Below the pieces are notes generated by a model, which searched no databases, was not told where the DNA came from, and worked only from the letters and a program-made list of their open reading frames with translations. This document shows positions 31,997 to 40,233 of a stretch of DNA of 64,000 nt, piece by piece (the stretch's first letter is position 1; each line of letters begins with the position of its first letter). Source of the DNA: Pseudarthrobacter sp. NIBRBAC000502770 (GTDB lineage: Bacteria; Actinomycetota; Actinomycetes; Actinomycetales; Micrococcaceae); the NCBI RefSeq assembly GCF_006517815.1, contig NZ_CP041197.1, forward strand, positions 1 through 64,000, read 5' to 3'. The position numbers and the translations under genes were made by a program.

Positions 31997-33157
31997 ATGA
32001 ACCCCTTCGCCCCCGGCTCCGGACTCAAGCCTCCCGCGCTGGAGGGACGCGAAGCAGAAATCGAAGCGTTCGACCGCCTGATCGTCAGGACCAAACGCCA
32101 AGCCACTGAGCGGGGAATGCTCCTGTCCGGACTCCGGGGAGTCGGCAAGACCGTGCTGCTGAACAACTTCGCCGCACAAGCTGAGCGACATGACTGGTTC
32201 GTTGTGCAGATAGAAGCCCAACCCTCGCCGGACGGCCGCAAGGCCACACGGCAAAAACTGGCCCGGGCAATCGAGGCGGGGGCAAGGAGGCTGCGGACCA
32301 GGTCCGCCTGGGACTACGTCAAGGGTGTCCTGGGCAGCATCGGCTCCTTCAACGTAACCCTCGGCGTGACGGGAGTATCAGCCACACTCGGCACCACAGA
32401 GGGCCGCGCGGACTCCGGAAACCTGGACATCGACCTCGAAGAGCTCGTTGAAGACATCGCAACGGCCATGGCCAAATCCCGCAGCGGCTTCGGGATCTTC
32501 ATCGACGAAATGCAGGACCTCGACGACGAGCTGCTGGGTGCACTGATTTCGGTCCAGCACATGGCCGGCCAGAAAGGCTGGCCGTTCTTCATCATCGGGG
32601 CCGGGCTGCCCAACCTGCCTGGAAAGCTCAGCGCCACAAGGTCCTACTCAGAACGCCTCTTTGACTACCGCACCATCGGAGCCCTCGATCACGCGTCGGC
32701 AGCCGACGCCATCAGCCTCCCGATGAACCAGCTCGGTGCCCACGTGGACACAGATGCCCTACGGGCGCTCGTTACGGCAGCAGACGGGTATCCCTTCTTC
32801 CTGCAGGCCTACGGCAAGGCCGTTTGGGACGTGGCCTCCAGCAAAACAGTCAACCTCGACGACGCCCGCCTGGCCATCGAAATAGGCACGGAACAACTCG
32901 ACGCCGGCTTCTTCAGGGCACGCTGGCAGCGGGCGACACCCGCGGAACGCCAGTATCTCCGCGCCATGGCCGACGACCACGACGAAGCCTCATCCACCGC
33001 CCAAGTGGCCTCCCGGCTCAACCGGGCAGCCAGCCAGCTGACCGTCGCCCGCTCCAGCCTCATCTCCAAAGGCCTCATCTACGCCCCCGACCATGGCGCC
33101 GTCCGCTTCACCGTTCCCGGCATGTCAGGCTTCATCAGCCGCCAGTTCGAAGAGTAA
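31997..33157 (+). CDS. AAA-type ATP-binding protein
   Basis: A 386-residue ATPase (starting MNPFAPGSG, a typical family start; a GTG at 31985 is an alternative). Walker A SGLRGVGKT is near residue 45 and Walker B FGIFIDEMQDLD near 165; a C-terminal winged helix follows (YLRAMADDHDEASSTAQVASRL...). This is the Orc1/Cdc6-like single-protein AAA family common in actinobacteria, of unknown cellular role, sometimes linked to mobile elements. Upstream sequence holds a perfect GGTATAA palindrome. Confidence 0.75.
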   Translation: MNPFAPGSGLKPPALEGREAEIEAFDRLIVRTKRQATERGMLLSGLRGVGKTVLLNNFAAQAERHDWFVVQIEAQPSPDGRKATRQKLARAIEAGARRLRTRSAWDYVKGVLGSIGSFNVTLGVTGVSATLGTTEGRADSGNLDIDLEELVEDIATAMAKSRSGFGIFIDEMQDLDDELLGALISVQHMAGQKGWPFFIIGAGLPNLPGKLSATRSYSERLFDYRTIGALDHASAADAISLPMNQLGAHVDTDALRALVTAADGYPFFLQAYGKAVWDVASSKTVNLDDARLAIEIGTEQLDAGFFRARWQRATPAERQYLRAMADDHDEASSTAQVASRLNRAASQLTVARSSLISKGLIYAPDHGAVRFTVPGMSGFISRQFEE

Positions 33158-33194
33158 CCACACTGGAAGCCAGTCCGGCAGGGACAATAGCTTC

Positions 33195-33506
33195 ATGAGA
33201 CTAGAACTGCTCCATATTGATGAGTGTCCCAACTCAGCCAAAGCATACGAGCGTCTTGAAGCAGCGCTGACCGCCCTGGGACGCACCGACGTTGAAGTCC
33301 ATATGCGTCTTCTCGAGTCCGCATCAGATATTGAGGGCACCGGATTTGCCGGTTCACCGACGATCACCGTCAACGGAACCGATATCTTCCCGAACGGAGC
33401 ATCCTCGAACGATTTGGCCTGCCGCATCTACATGACTCCCAATGGATATGCAGGCCTGCCCACCCTTGAGCAGCTAACGAAAGCCCTCAGGAACAGTGGA
33501 CTCTGA
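33195..33506 (+). CDS. Small thioredoxin-like protein (mercury-cluster associated type)
   Basis: A 103-residue protein, MRLELLHIDECPNSAKAYERL..., with GFAGSPTITVNGTDIFP and LACRIYMTPNGYAGLPTLEQL. The pattern resembles a small thioredoxin-like family frequently found in actinobacterial mercury-resistance loci and sometimes misnamed alkylmercury lyase. It has a single N-terminal cysteine (Cys11) in place of a CxxC, and one more in LACR. A function in Hg(II) or thiol handling is inferred. The 50-residue zinc-ribbon gene starts within its end. Confidence 0.7.
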   Translation: MRLELLHIDECPNSAKAYERLEAALTALGRTDVEVHMRLLESASDIEGTGFAGSPTITVNGTDIFPNGASSNDLACRIYMTPNGYAGLPTLEQLTKALRNSGL

Positions 33507-33648
33507 CACCGCCACCTGCTCGTGCTGCGGCAGGGTGAAGCAGCGTCGAAAATTGCATGCCCTTGGGACCGAACCTGCCTACATCTGCCGGCGCTGTGGC
33601 CTGTGGGTTGCCCTCCGGCTCCAACGGGATCACGCCGAACAAAACTGA
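33496..33648 (+). CDS. Small zinc-ribbon protein, 50 residues
   Basis: Starting at the GTG at 33496, which overlaps the last codons of the preceding gene, the frame reads [15 protein letters not shown] ... [12 protein letters not shown] ... and stops at 33648. Two cysteine knuckles (Cys8/Cys11 and Cys31/Cys34) separated by 20 residues have the form of a zinc ribbon. AGGAAC lies upstream of the GTG. The overlap suggests coupling to the thioredoxin-like gene. Too short for a firm assignment, but the paired CxxC knuckles argue against chance. Confidence 0.5.
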   Translation: MDSDTATCSCCGRVKQRRKLHALGTEPAYICRRCGLWVALRLQRDHAEQN

Positions 33649-33739
33649 CGACGGCGCTGCCACGTGCCGGGCACTACCCACATCTGGTGAGCTGCTGGTG
33701 GTCCGGCTTCAATCGCGACCGGCAGGCGATGATGGATCC

Positions 33740-34078
33740 ATGACGATCGCAAAATCCGTACTGCTTTTCATTCTTGCCGCAGCTGCCGAAATTGGCGGGG
33801 CCTGGCTGGTCTGGCAAGCCGTACGGGAGGGCAGGTCGTGGTGGTGGGCAGGGCTCGGAGTCATCGCCCTTGGCATCTATGGATTTGTTGCCACGCTTCA
33901 GCCTGACGCGCACTTTGGACGCATCCTGGCTGCCTACGGTGGCGTGTTTGTGGCCGGGTCCCTTGCCTGGGGCATGGTTTTTGACGGTTTCCGACCCGAC
34001 CGCTGGGACGTCGTCGGTGCAACAGTCTGCCTGGCGGGTGTCGCCATCATCATGTTCGCGCCGCGGAACGCCGGCTGA
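33740..34078 (+). CDS. YnfA/UPF0060 family membrane protein
   Basis: A 112-residue protein with four membrane helices, recognised by [57 protein letters not shown] and the final [23 protein letters not shown]. The family is related to small multidrug transporters and often accompanies metal-resistance genes on mobile elements; the transported substrate is not established. Confidence 0.9.
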   Translation: MTIAKSVLLFILAAAAEIGGAWLVWQAVREGRSWWWAGLGVIALGIYGFVATLQPDAHFGRILAAYGGVFVAGSLAWGMVFDGFRPDRWDVVGATVCLAGVAIIMFAPRNAG

Positions 34079-34204
34079 CTCCGAGGAGCTGCTGAACAGG
34101 GGCTTCGCTCGCCGGAGGATGGAACCGGGTTCAAGGCACTCTCACGTGAGCATCCGGCCAGCCGCCTGTCACGCTGCAGCCAGTTCATAAGTACGACTGG
34201 CCCG

Positions 34205-34735
34205 TTATCGGAGCGGTTGGCTGAGACTTAGCTGCCGGGCATGGAAGTCGAAATGAAGTGTGGGGTAGGCGTAGACGTCGTTGAGTGTCATGGTCGGGGC
34301 GAAGAACGGGTCCCACCGGTCCGGAAATGGCATCGACCGTGACAACGACCTGGGGCTCTCGCGTTCCAGCCGGCGCGAAATGGCGGTGATGGTTTTGTCG
34401 AGTTTCCGGGCCATCCGCTGCTTGTTGTAGACGAGGGCCGCAGCCCGGGAGCCCCAGTAGTTCACGACGTCAAAGGGCCGGGTTCCGGCGTTCAGGACGG
34501 CAGCGAACGCTGTGCCGACCGGCCTGGGGAGCCGGCTGATGACATGGACCATCGGTAGCAGCGCGCGGACGATCATGTAGCCGAACACCATGTGAAAGAG
34601 CAGTTCCTCATTGGTCCACCGGGTCCCGTTACTCCCTCGTCGAAGATCAGCGGCCGTCGCGCTCTCCAGCCAGGCACCAAGGGCGTCGCAGGCGCCCCCG
34701 TAGCCGGCCACGATGTCCGCTTTGGTTGGTTCCAC
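34205..34735 (-). CDS. DinB-like (DinB/YfiT superfamily) protein
   Basis: A 176-residue four-helix-bundle protein. The block RWTNEELLFHMVFGYM and a C-terminal HFDFHARQL carry histidines in the positions used by DinB/YfiT metal-dependent proteins. In actinobacteria such enzymes are thiol-dependent (for example mycothiol) transferases, which would suit an environment of thiol stress, but specificity cannot be told. It ends near the YnfA gene, in convergent orientation. Confidence 0.7.
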   Translation of the reverse strand: MEPTKADIVAGYGGACDALGAWLESATAADLRRGSNGTRWTNEELLFHMVFGYMIVRALLPMVHVISRLPRPVGTAFAAVLNAGTRPFDVVNYWGSRAAALVYNKQRMARKLDKTITAISRRLERESPRSLSRSMPFPDRWDPFFAPTMTLNDVYAYPTLHFDFHARQLSLSQPLR

Positions 34736-34902
34736 GTCGTGCCGTCCCCTTCTTCATGCCTGAATCCGGCCGCGGTCCGGGTGTGTCCGCGAGCCGCTGC
34801 CCATGGCTTCATTATGGGGCGCGACAGCGCGAGCCGGGGCGTTTGACAGCACTTAGGGCAAAGACAGTATTCGCCGGTCACTTGTCGACGGGTCCGACCA
34901 GC

Positions 34903-35072
34903 GGGGGACAGCTCCGGTCCGTGCGCGGAGTGGGTGGCGGAACGACCTGCCTGACCAGGCCGAGTCGGGGGAGACTTCCACTGCACAGGTTCGACCAGGG
35001 GCAGCGATACCGGCTCCTTGTCGCGGTTGGACCGGACCAGGGTGGTGCCTTTCACGGTCGGGGGCCAGTCGT
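34903..35072 (-). pseudogene. Frameshifted remnant of a DNA-ligase 3' end
   Basis: The leftward frame reads DDWPPTVKGTTLVRSNRDKE then PVSLPLVEPV, closely matching WPPAVKGTTLDRFNRDKE then PVALTLVEPV of the ligase at 9187-10254. After EPV the match continues in another frame (VEVSPDSAWSGRSFRHPLR), showing a frameshift. Nucleotide similarity to 9255-9430 is obvious over about 170 bp. The rest of the ligase is gone. The surrounding 34736-35322 contains no other supported gene. Confidence 0.8.
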
Positions 35073-35322
35073 CAGGACTGATCAAAGCCGGCCCCCTCTC
35101 GTGGTGACGGGGCCGGCTGTCTTGGTCCATGGGGACGGCCGGGTCGTGCTGTACCGACGCTCTGGAGGCTGTGCAGGATCGCCGGTCTCATCGGTCAGCT
35201 AGGCTCCCGTGGTGACCTGGCGATGGTGTGCAGCCGTTCCGTTGGGTCCGGTCGTCCACCTGTGTGCGGGAAAAGCCCGAAGGGTTGAGCTTTTGCCGTG
35301 CCCAAGTGGGCGAGGGGCAACG

Positions 35323-35628
35323 CTACTCTCCGCTGTTGCTTTCCTTCTGACCAACCGCAGCGCTACCGCTTTCGCCGCGGTTGGCCGTCTTGCGCCGGCG
35401 CCCCGCAGCGCCTGATTCGAGACCTAGCTTCTTGAGCTCTTCGGGGCTCCATCCGTCCTTGGTGGCGCGGACGTAAGCGCGCTTGTCGTCTCGTTCGGCC
35501 TCCGTCAACTGTTCCTTCAGATCCGAGATCCGCTGGCGGGTCTTCACCAGTGCAGTGACAGACTCAATGCGCGAATCAAGGAGGGCCCTGGCCTGGTTGC
35601 GTGTCTGTTCAATGTCGATGATTGCCAT
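35323..35628 (-). CDS. Small coiled-coil protein beside the mobilisation region
   Basis: A 101-residue, highly charged, mostly helical protein (TALVKTRQRISDLKEQLTEAERDDKRAYVRATKDGWSPEELKKLGL) with a Lys/Arg-rich tail. A coiled coil is likely at 25-55. It is divergent from mobC across the oriT-like palindromes. No recognised family; a relaxosome accessory or small DNA-binding protein is possible from location. Confidence 0.6.
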   Translation of the reverse strand: MAIIDIEQTRNQARALLDSRIESVTALVKTRQRISDLKEQLTEAERDDKRAYVRATKDGWSPEELKKLGLESGAAGRRRKTANRGESGSAAVGQKESNSGE

Positions 35629-35715
35629 GCCCTCAGCCTAGCCCGACGGAGTGACGTTTTCACGGCCCCTCGGAATCTGTCAGTGGTGCTGGCTCTACGG
35701 AACCACCTGCCTAGT

Positions 35716-35776
35716 TGCTGAAATTCAGCAGAAGTATCGCCGACGGAGCAAGCTGGTAACTTAGCCCGGCTAAGTT
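35716..35776. other. Putative oriT: two perfect palindromes upstream of mobC
   Basis: TGCTGAA-a-TTCAGCA (35716-35730) and AACTTAGCC-c-GGCTAAGTT (35758-35776) lie 146 and 100 bp before the mobC start. Inverted repeats of this kind just upstream of MobC and relaxase genes are the usual layout of origins of transfer. The nick site is not identified; the stretch after the second palindrome (35777-35830) is the likely region. Confidence 0.6.
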
Positions 35777-35876
35777 TGCTCGATCCTCGACTTGTCGTCT
35801 CGGATGCGGCACACTTGTCAGTGTGATCCCCGGGTTTCCGGGTTCGCTGCGCTGGCAAATTCGAAGGGCGGGACAA

Positions 35877-36272
35877 GTGAGTGAAGGCAACGGCTTCGCC
35901 GGCTGGAAGTCCCGTCGTCGGCGGGCGAATGTTGACGGCGGCCGGATGCACCGTCACGAGGTCAAGGTCAGTCCGGAAGAGGAAGCCAAGCTTCTTGCCC
36001 TGGCGGAGAAGCACCGCGTGACCATCCCGCGGCTTTTGATTGAGGCTGCGCTCAGCGAGGGAACGGAGAACCCGTCGGAGCGGCGTGATCAGTTCATGCA
36101 GCTCTCTACGCTGCAGCGTCTCGTCGGGACCGTGGCGAACAACATCAACCAGATCGCCAAGCACGCGAATGCGACGGGGGAAGTGCCCGCAGAAGCTGCC
36201 GCTTCCATCGCCCACGCGCGGGCTGTCATTATCCGAATCGACCGTCAGCTCGCCGACATGGCCGGGCGGTAG
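35877..36272 (+). CDS. mobC: MobC-like mobilisation accessory protein
   Basis: A 131-residue protein. A basic N-terminus (WKSRRRRANVDGG) precedes a ribbon-helix-helix-like segment (HRHEVKVSPEEEAKLLALAEKHRVTIPRLLIEAAL) and the typical MobC C-terminal helix (LVGTVANNINQIAKHANATGEVP). It would help the relaxase open oriT. The GTG at 35877 was chosen for its upstream GGGCGGGAC; the frame extends to a GTG at 35823. The relaxase starts 8 nt downstream. Confidence 0.8.
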   Translation: MSEGNGFAGWKSRRRRANVDGGRMHRHEVKVSPEEEAKLLALAEKHRVTIPRLLIEAALSEGTENPSERRDQFMQLSTLQRLVGTVANNINQIAKHANATGEVPAEAAASIAHARAVIIRIDRQLADMAGR

Positions 36273-36279
36273 TTGCTCC

Positions 36280-37884
36280 GTGATTCCGAACATTACCCAG
36301 GGCGACCGCATGGCGGGTCTGATGATCTACCTCGCGGGCCCGGGACGTGCAAACGAACACGAAGAACCGCACCTCGTTGCCGGCGATTCGGCGCTGATGG
36401 CCTGGCACGACGACAACGAGCTGAACCGCGACGCTGCCCTCGATATTGCCAACGCCCTGGACCGGGCCAAGCAGTTTTTCGAAACCGAGGTAGACGGCGG
36501 ACACGTCTTCCACTGCTCACTGAGTTTGGCCGCAGAAGAAGGCCAGCTCAGCGAGGAGCGGTGGAGTGCCATCGCCAACGACTTCATGAAGGAACTGGAC
36601 TTCACCGAGGACGGCGGAAGAGCCCCCGCCCGGTGGGTCGCGGTCCGTCACGGACTGAGCAAAAACGGCAACGACCACATCCACATCGTGGCCAGCATGG
36701 TCCGGGACGACGGCACCAAATGGAACAGCTGGAAGAGTAAATACAAGTCCCAGCAAGCTGCCAGGACACTGGAGAAGAAGTACGGGCTGAACGCTGTCGG
36801 GACCCTGCGCGCCGAGCGCGGATTCACCCCGGCTGAACAGTCCAAAGCCATCCGCCACGGACTGACGGAAGTTGAGCGGCACAGCCTCGCCCGCAAGGTG
36901 CGCGTCTGCGCCGCAGCATCGACAGATGAGGCAGAGTTTGTCCGCCGGGCACGCCAGGAGGGCATGCTCGTGCGCCCCCGCTACGCGGCCGGCCGCACCG
37001 ACGTCGTGACCGGGTACTCCGTGGCCGAACGCCCCCGGAAGGGCGAGCGTGCCGTCTGGTTCGGCGGGAACTCCCTGGGTCGTGACCTCGCCCTGCCCAA
37101 GCTCCGGGCCGAGTGGGAAAGCACCCCGGAGTCAGCGGCGTCCGCTGTCGCGGAATGGAACGCCGCAGCACGCAACCGCAGACCGGCAAGCCCCGGCCGG
37201 GAGACCCTGCAGCCGTCGGCCGAGCTGTGGAACAAGTACGCCAACGACGTCCAGGCACTGCGCGAGAAGCTGGCCACGACCCCGTACGGTGACCACGTTG
37301 CCTGGGCGCAGGCAGCCCGCGAAACATCGGCAGCTTTCGGTGCATGGTCCAGACGCATCGAACCCACTCCCGGGCCGCTGGCGGACGCCGCACGGGAGCT
37401 GTCCAAATCAGCCCAGCTCCGGCGCTACCCGTCACGGCCGGCAGTTGCTTTGCCGTCGGCACGCGGGGCCACCATGATCCTCCTGGCCGCGACGTCCAAG
37501 AGCGACCGGGCCGCCTATGCTCTCATGTTCCGGCAGCTCGCCCAGACCGCCCGTGCCATCCACGACATGCACAAGGCCACCGATGACCTCCGCCGGGTCC
37601 GGGGCCTCTCCGCAGCCGTGGTCGCCGCCGGCAGGGTCGTTGAAGCCAGCGCCACCGCCCAAACCATCACGGCGCGGCCTCTGACCATGGAAACACTGCG
37701 GGAGCAGCACCCGGAAGCCAGCGAAGAAGCCCTCCGGGCACGGCTCATCGCGGAACGGTCACGGGGCGGCTCGCCCGTCCCCACGACACTCACTAAACCG
37801 GACCGAACACTGCAGCAGGCCGGGTCCATCCGGCCCGAAGAGCCGAACCGAGACCAGCATCCGAATCCAGGCATCGAGCGATAG
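36280..37884 (+). CDS. MOBP-type relaxase (VirD2/TraI-like nuclease)
   Basis: A 534-residue relaxase that nicks oriT and pilots the strand into the recipient. The N-terminus VIPNITQGDRMAGLMIYLAGPG is typical of actinobacterial relaxases, and the metal-binding histidine motif is NGNDHIHIVASM (near residue 140), with a candidate catalytic Tyr17. The C-terminal half is Ala/Arg-rich and helical. The GTG start at 36280 follows mobC by 7 nt. It presumably works with the coupling protein encoded at 57806. Confidence 0.88.
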   Translation: MIPNITQGDRMAGLMIYLAGPGRANEHEEPHLVAGDSALMAWHDDNELNRDAALDIANALDRAKQFFETEVDGGHVFHCSLSLAAEEGQLSEERWSAIANDFMKELDFTEDGGRAPARWVAVRHGLSKNGNDHIHIVASMVRDDGTKWNSWKSKYKSQQAARTLEKKYGLNAVGTLRAERGFTPAEQSKAIRHGLTEVERHSLARKVRVCAAASTDEAEFVRRARQEGMLVRPRYAAGRTDVVTGYSVAERPRKGERAVWFGGNSLGRDLALPKLRAEWESTPESAASAVAEWNAAARNRRPASPGRETLQPSAELWNKYANDVQALREKLATTPYGDHVAWAQAARETSAAFGAWSRRIEPTPGPLADAARELSKSAQLRRYPSRPAVALPSARGATMILLAATSKSDRAAYALMFRQLAQTARAIHDMHKATDDLRRVRGLSAAVVAAGRVVEASATAQTITARPLTMETLREQHPEASEEALRARLIAERSRGGSPVPTTLTKPDRTLQQAGSIRPEEPNRDQHPNPGIER

Positions 37885-37893
37885 GGGAAGAGC

Positions 37894-38652
37894 ATGAGCG
37901 AAGCAGACGGAATGGACGATGCAGTAGACGGTGCGATGCGGACCGGGCTGATGGTAGCCAGCCGGATAGGGGAGCAGCTGGCCAGAATGCGGGAAGAAGA
38001 GCAGCGCAATATCGCCGCCGCCGAGGAACACCGGGCACGCCAGCTGCAGGAACGCTTCGACGCCCAGCACGCGGCAGCCCGGGCCCAGCTCGCACCGGTT
38101 CCACGGGATGACTGGTGGGACAAAGCCACCCCCGAAATGATCGAATGCGTCCACGAGACAGCCATGGCATGGAAGGCCTACGACCCCGAAGCCGCCCAGG
38201 CATCAGAGAAGATCCGAGAACAGGTGCGAAGCCGCTACGGAATCGACGTGAACAACCCGGGGTCGGATGAACGGTCCGTTTCTGAAGCCCTCGCCCGCGC
38301 GCAGCAGGCCCGCTCCGAAGCCGAAACCGAACGGACCAAAGCCTCGGCTGCGCGCACCGATGAAGCCGCAGCCGGCGCCGCAGTTGCAAGCGCCAACAGA
38401 CAGGACAACGCCGCCCACAAGGCGCAGGCCGGAGCGGCCTACGATTCCCCCGAACGGCGCCAGCAACTGGCCGAACGCCTCGAAGGCAAGGGTGACCGCG
38501 AGGCGGTCAACTCCCGGCTAGTCGCGGACAAACACCAGGGCACTCACCCGACGGCCGCGGTCGCGGTGAAGCCCTCGCTGGCAAAGACCTCGAGGATGGC
38601 CAAGACGGCTACCAAGGGACCGTCGTTGGAACGCGGGGGCCTCCAACGATAG
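37894..38652 (+). CDS. Relaxase-operon accessory protein, coiled coil
   Basis: A 252-residue, Ala/Glu/Arg-rich protein with long helices, including a coiled-coil candidate at about 28-65 and another at 125-165 (ALARAQQARSEAETERTKASAARTDE as overall type). It follows the relaxase by 9 nt. A central segment DDWWDKATPEMIECVHETAMAW is the only non-repetitive part. No family recognised; a role in DNA processing during conjugation is inferred from its place. Confidence 0.65.
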   Translation: MSEADGMDDAVDGAMRTGLMVASRIGEQLARMREEEQRNIAAAEEHRARQLQERFDAQHAAARAQLAPVPRDDWWDKATPEMIECVHETAMAWKAYDPEAAQASEKIREQVRSRYGIDVNNPGSDERSVSEALARAQQARSEAETERTKASAARTDEAAAGAAVASANRQDNAAHKAQAGAAYDSPERRQQLAERLEGKGDREAVNSRLVADKHQGTHPTAAVAVKPSLAKTSRMAKTATKGPSLERGGLQR

Positions 38653-38783
38653 AGAGAAACCGAAGCGAATCCGGCCGGATGGCGGGCTCGCTTCCGCGTC
38701 TGCGCCCCGGGACCTGATCTTCGGTGCAACCGCATCCCCGATTGGCATGTACGAAGCACTGGGGCTGGATCTTGCGTTCCCGC

Positions 38784-39065
38784 CTAGGCGGCTCCGGCTT
38801 CCTGATAGGTAATCAATACAATTGCCGACGCCACATATTGGATTATCGGCAGGGGGCCGGGATGCGCGGGCGAACCCGGACTAGTCGGAACTGAAGTAAC
38901 GGCATGCGTCCCGGACTCGATGGACCACAGCCGGCTCCCCTCTTCTTCGAGCAGCGCCAACGCGTCGGCGAGAGAATCGTCGAGCATCGTCTGGAGTTCC
39001 ATCATCGCGTCCGCGACGGTGGAACAACCGTCGGTCGCGACTACTAGCGATTGGGTTTTCGTCAT
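38784..39065 (-). CDS. Hypothetical protein
   Basis: A 93-residue acidic protein starting MTKTQSLVVATDGCSTVADAMMELQTML. GGAAGG stands upstream of the ATG. The C-terminus is hydrophobic (IIQYVASAIVLITYQEAG). No recognised family. Coding is supported by the start signal and composition only. Confidence 0.45.
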   Translation of the reverse strand: MTKTQSLVVATDGCSTVADAMMELQTMLDDSLADALALLEEEGSRLWSIESGTHAVTSVPTSPGSPAHPGPLPIIQYVASAIVLITYQEAGAA

Positions 39066-39245
39066 AACAATGAACCTTCCATGCGCCGGGCGATGGCGGC
39101 GTGGGCATGTTTGATATGCAGGATTTTCGGGCAGGGCGAGAGCCGGCACATGTTCGCCGGCATCGCCGGCAGCGGTCCAGGCTCGGGTGCTGCCGCGGAC
39201 GGGCCGGCAGCACGGGCCGGCTCTGCGGACTTCCGGGCGGCGGCT

Positions 39246-39752
39246 TTACGTCCGGCTGATAGAAAGTTGAACGAGTGATGGCGTTAGTGAGCCACCATGG
39301 ATTGGGCCGGAAGCGGGGGAAACTGACGCACTGCAGTCCGCGAGGGGCGCGGCAGTTACTGCGGCATGCAGGACTTGCGGATTCGGTGCCATGACGCGGC
39401 CCGGATCGCGGACGCTGGGGCCAGACGCGCTGTGAGCACAATCATGGTTGCTCGTCAGGAGTGACTCCGGCCCGGCAGCATGCGGAACGGCAGTGAATGA
39501 CGTCTCCGAACTTGGCCGCTGGTCGACATGAAACGCCGGCACCGCGCCAATCGTCGGATTCTCCGCCACGGGGTGGGCATGGGCCGAACCTAGCGATTGG
39601 ATCCCGTGAGCAGTGGCTGTCGAAGGATGGGACCCGGTGAGACAGCTGGCAACGGTGCACGCGAGCAGGAGTACGAAAGCCAGCACGGCACTAACAATGC
39701 GCAGTTGCACCCAGTCCCGTCGCGTGCTGGAACTTTCCACCTGCCAGGCCAA
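39246..39752 (-). CDS. DUF6153-like small membrane protein, left copy
   Basis: Up to 168 residues: a membrane helix (LRIVSAVLAFVLLLACTVASCL), a long His/Ser/Ala-rich extracytoplasmic part, and the C-terminal signature LTPSLVQLSISRT. A second protein with the same plan and ending QLCISRT is encoded at 47218 in the copper operon, and such endings mark the DUF6153 family. The first codon is a weak TTG; GTG at 39710 with GGGAC upstream is a plausible true start. It lies at the left edge of the copper island. Confidence 0.6.
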   Translation of the reverse strand: MAWQVESSSTRRDWVQLRIVSAVLAFVLLLACTVASCLTGSHPSTATAHGIQSLGSAHAHPVAENPTIGAVPAFHVDQRPSSETSFTAVPHAAGPESLLTSNHDCAHSASGPSVRDPGRVMAPNPQVLHAAVTAAPLADCSASVSPASGPIHGGSLTPSLVQLSISRT

Positions 39753-40233
39753 GTCCGCCCCCTCTGCATATTTGAGGTCAGCCTACCGGACCGAGGCACC
39801 GGAACTAGAGGCGAGATCAGGTCCACAGGAAGAGCGCGGGATCCATTGGAACCGTGGACGCAAAATACGGTACCCGCGGATCAGGATTCGGCAACACAGA
39901 ACGCCGGTATTGGACTTTACGGTCGGGAAGGGGACCTGATGGCTGCCGTGCATGTCGGCCGATTGCCGCGCCGCGGCAAGCAGGCTTGTGGCTGCTCTCG
40001 GTGGGCTGCTCTGCCGGGGATACCTGACCGCTTCTGGGACTCCTCCCCCAGGGAAAATCAAACGCCGATATCGGATATTACGTCAACTTAGGTTGACGGA
40101 AGCTTCGATATCGGCGTCTATGAATCAGCCTAATGCGATCCCACGGACCGGGTCAGACCGGCCAGGATGATCCACAGTCTGCCCCTCCCATCCTCGCCGA
40201 TGTGAACCTGACCGTGCCGGCCACGGCAGTTTC
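39753..40233. other. Gene-free gap containing a nested palindrome
   Basis: No supported gene. The main feature is a nested inverted repeat: outer arms ACGCCGATATCG (40062-40073) and CGATATCGGCGT (40106-40117), inner arms CGTCAAC (40081-40087) and GTTGACG (40092-40098) around TTAG. The inner dyad GTCAACTTAGGTTGAC has the look of a MerR/SoxR-family operator, but no such regulator gene is nearby, so it may be a relict promoter or the end of a lost element. Confidence 0.5.
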
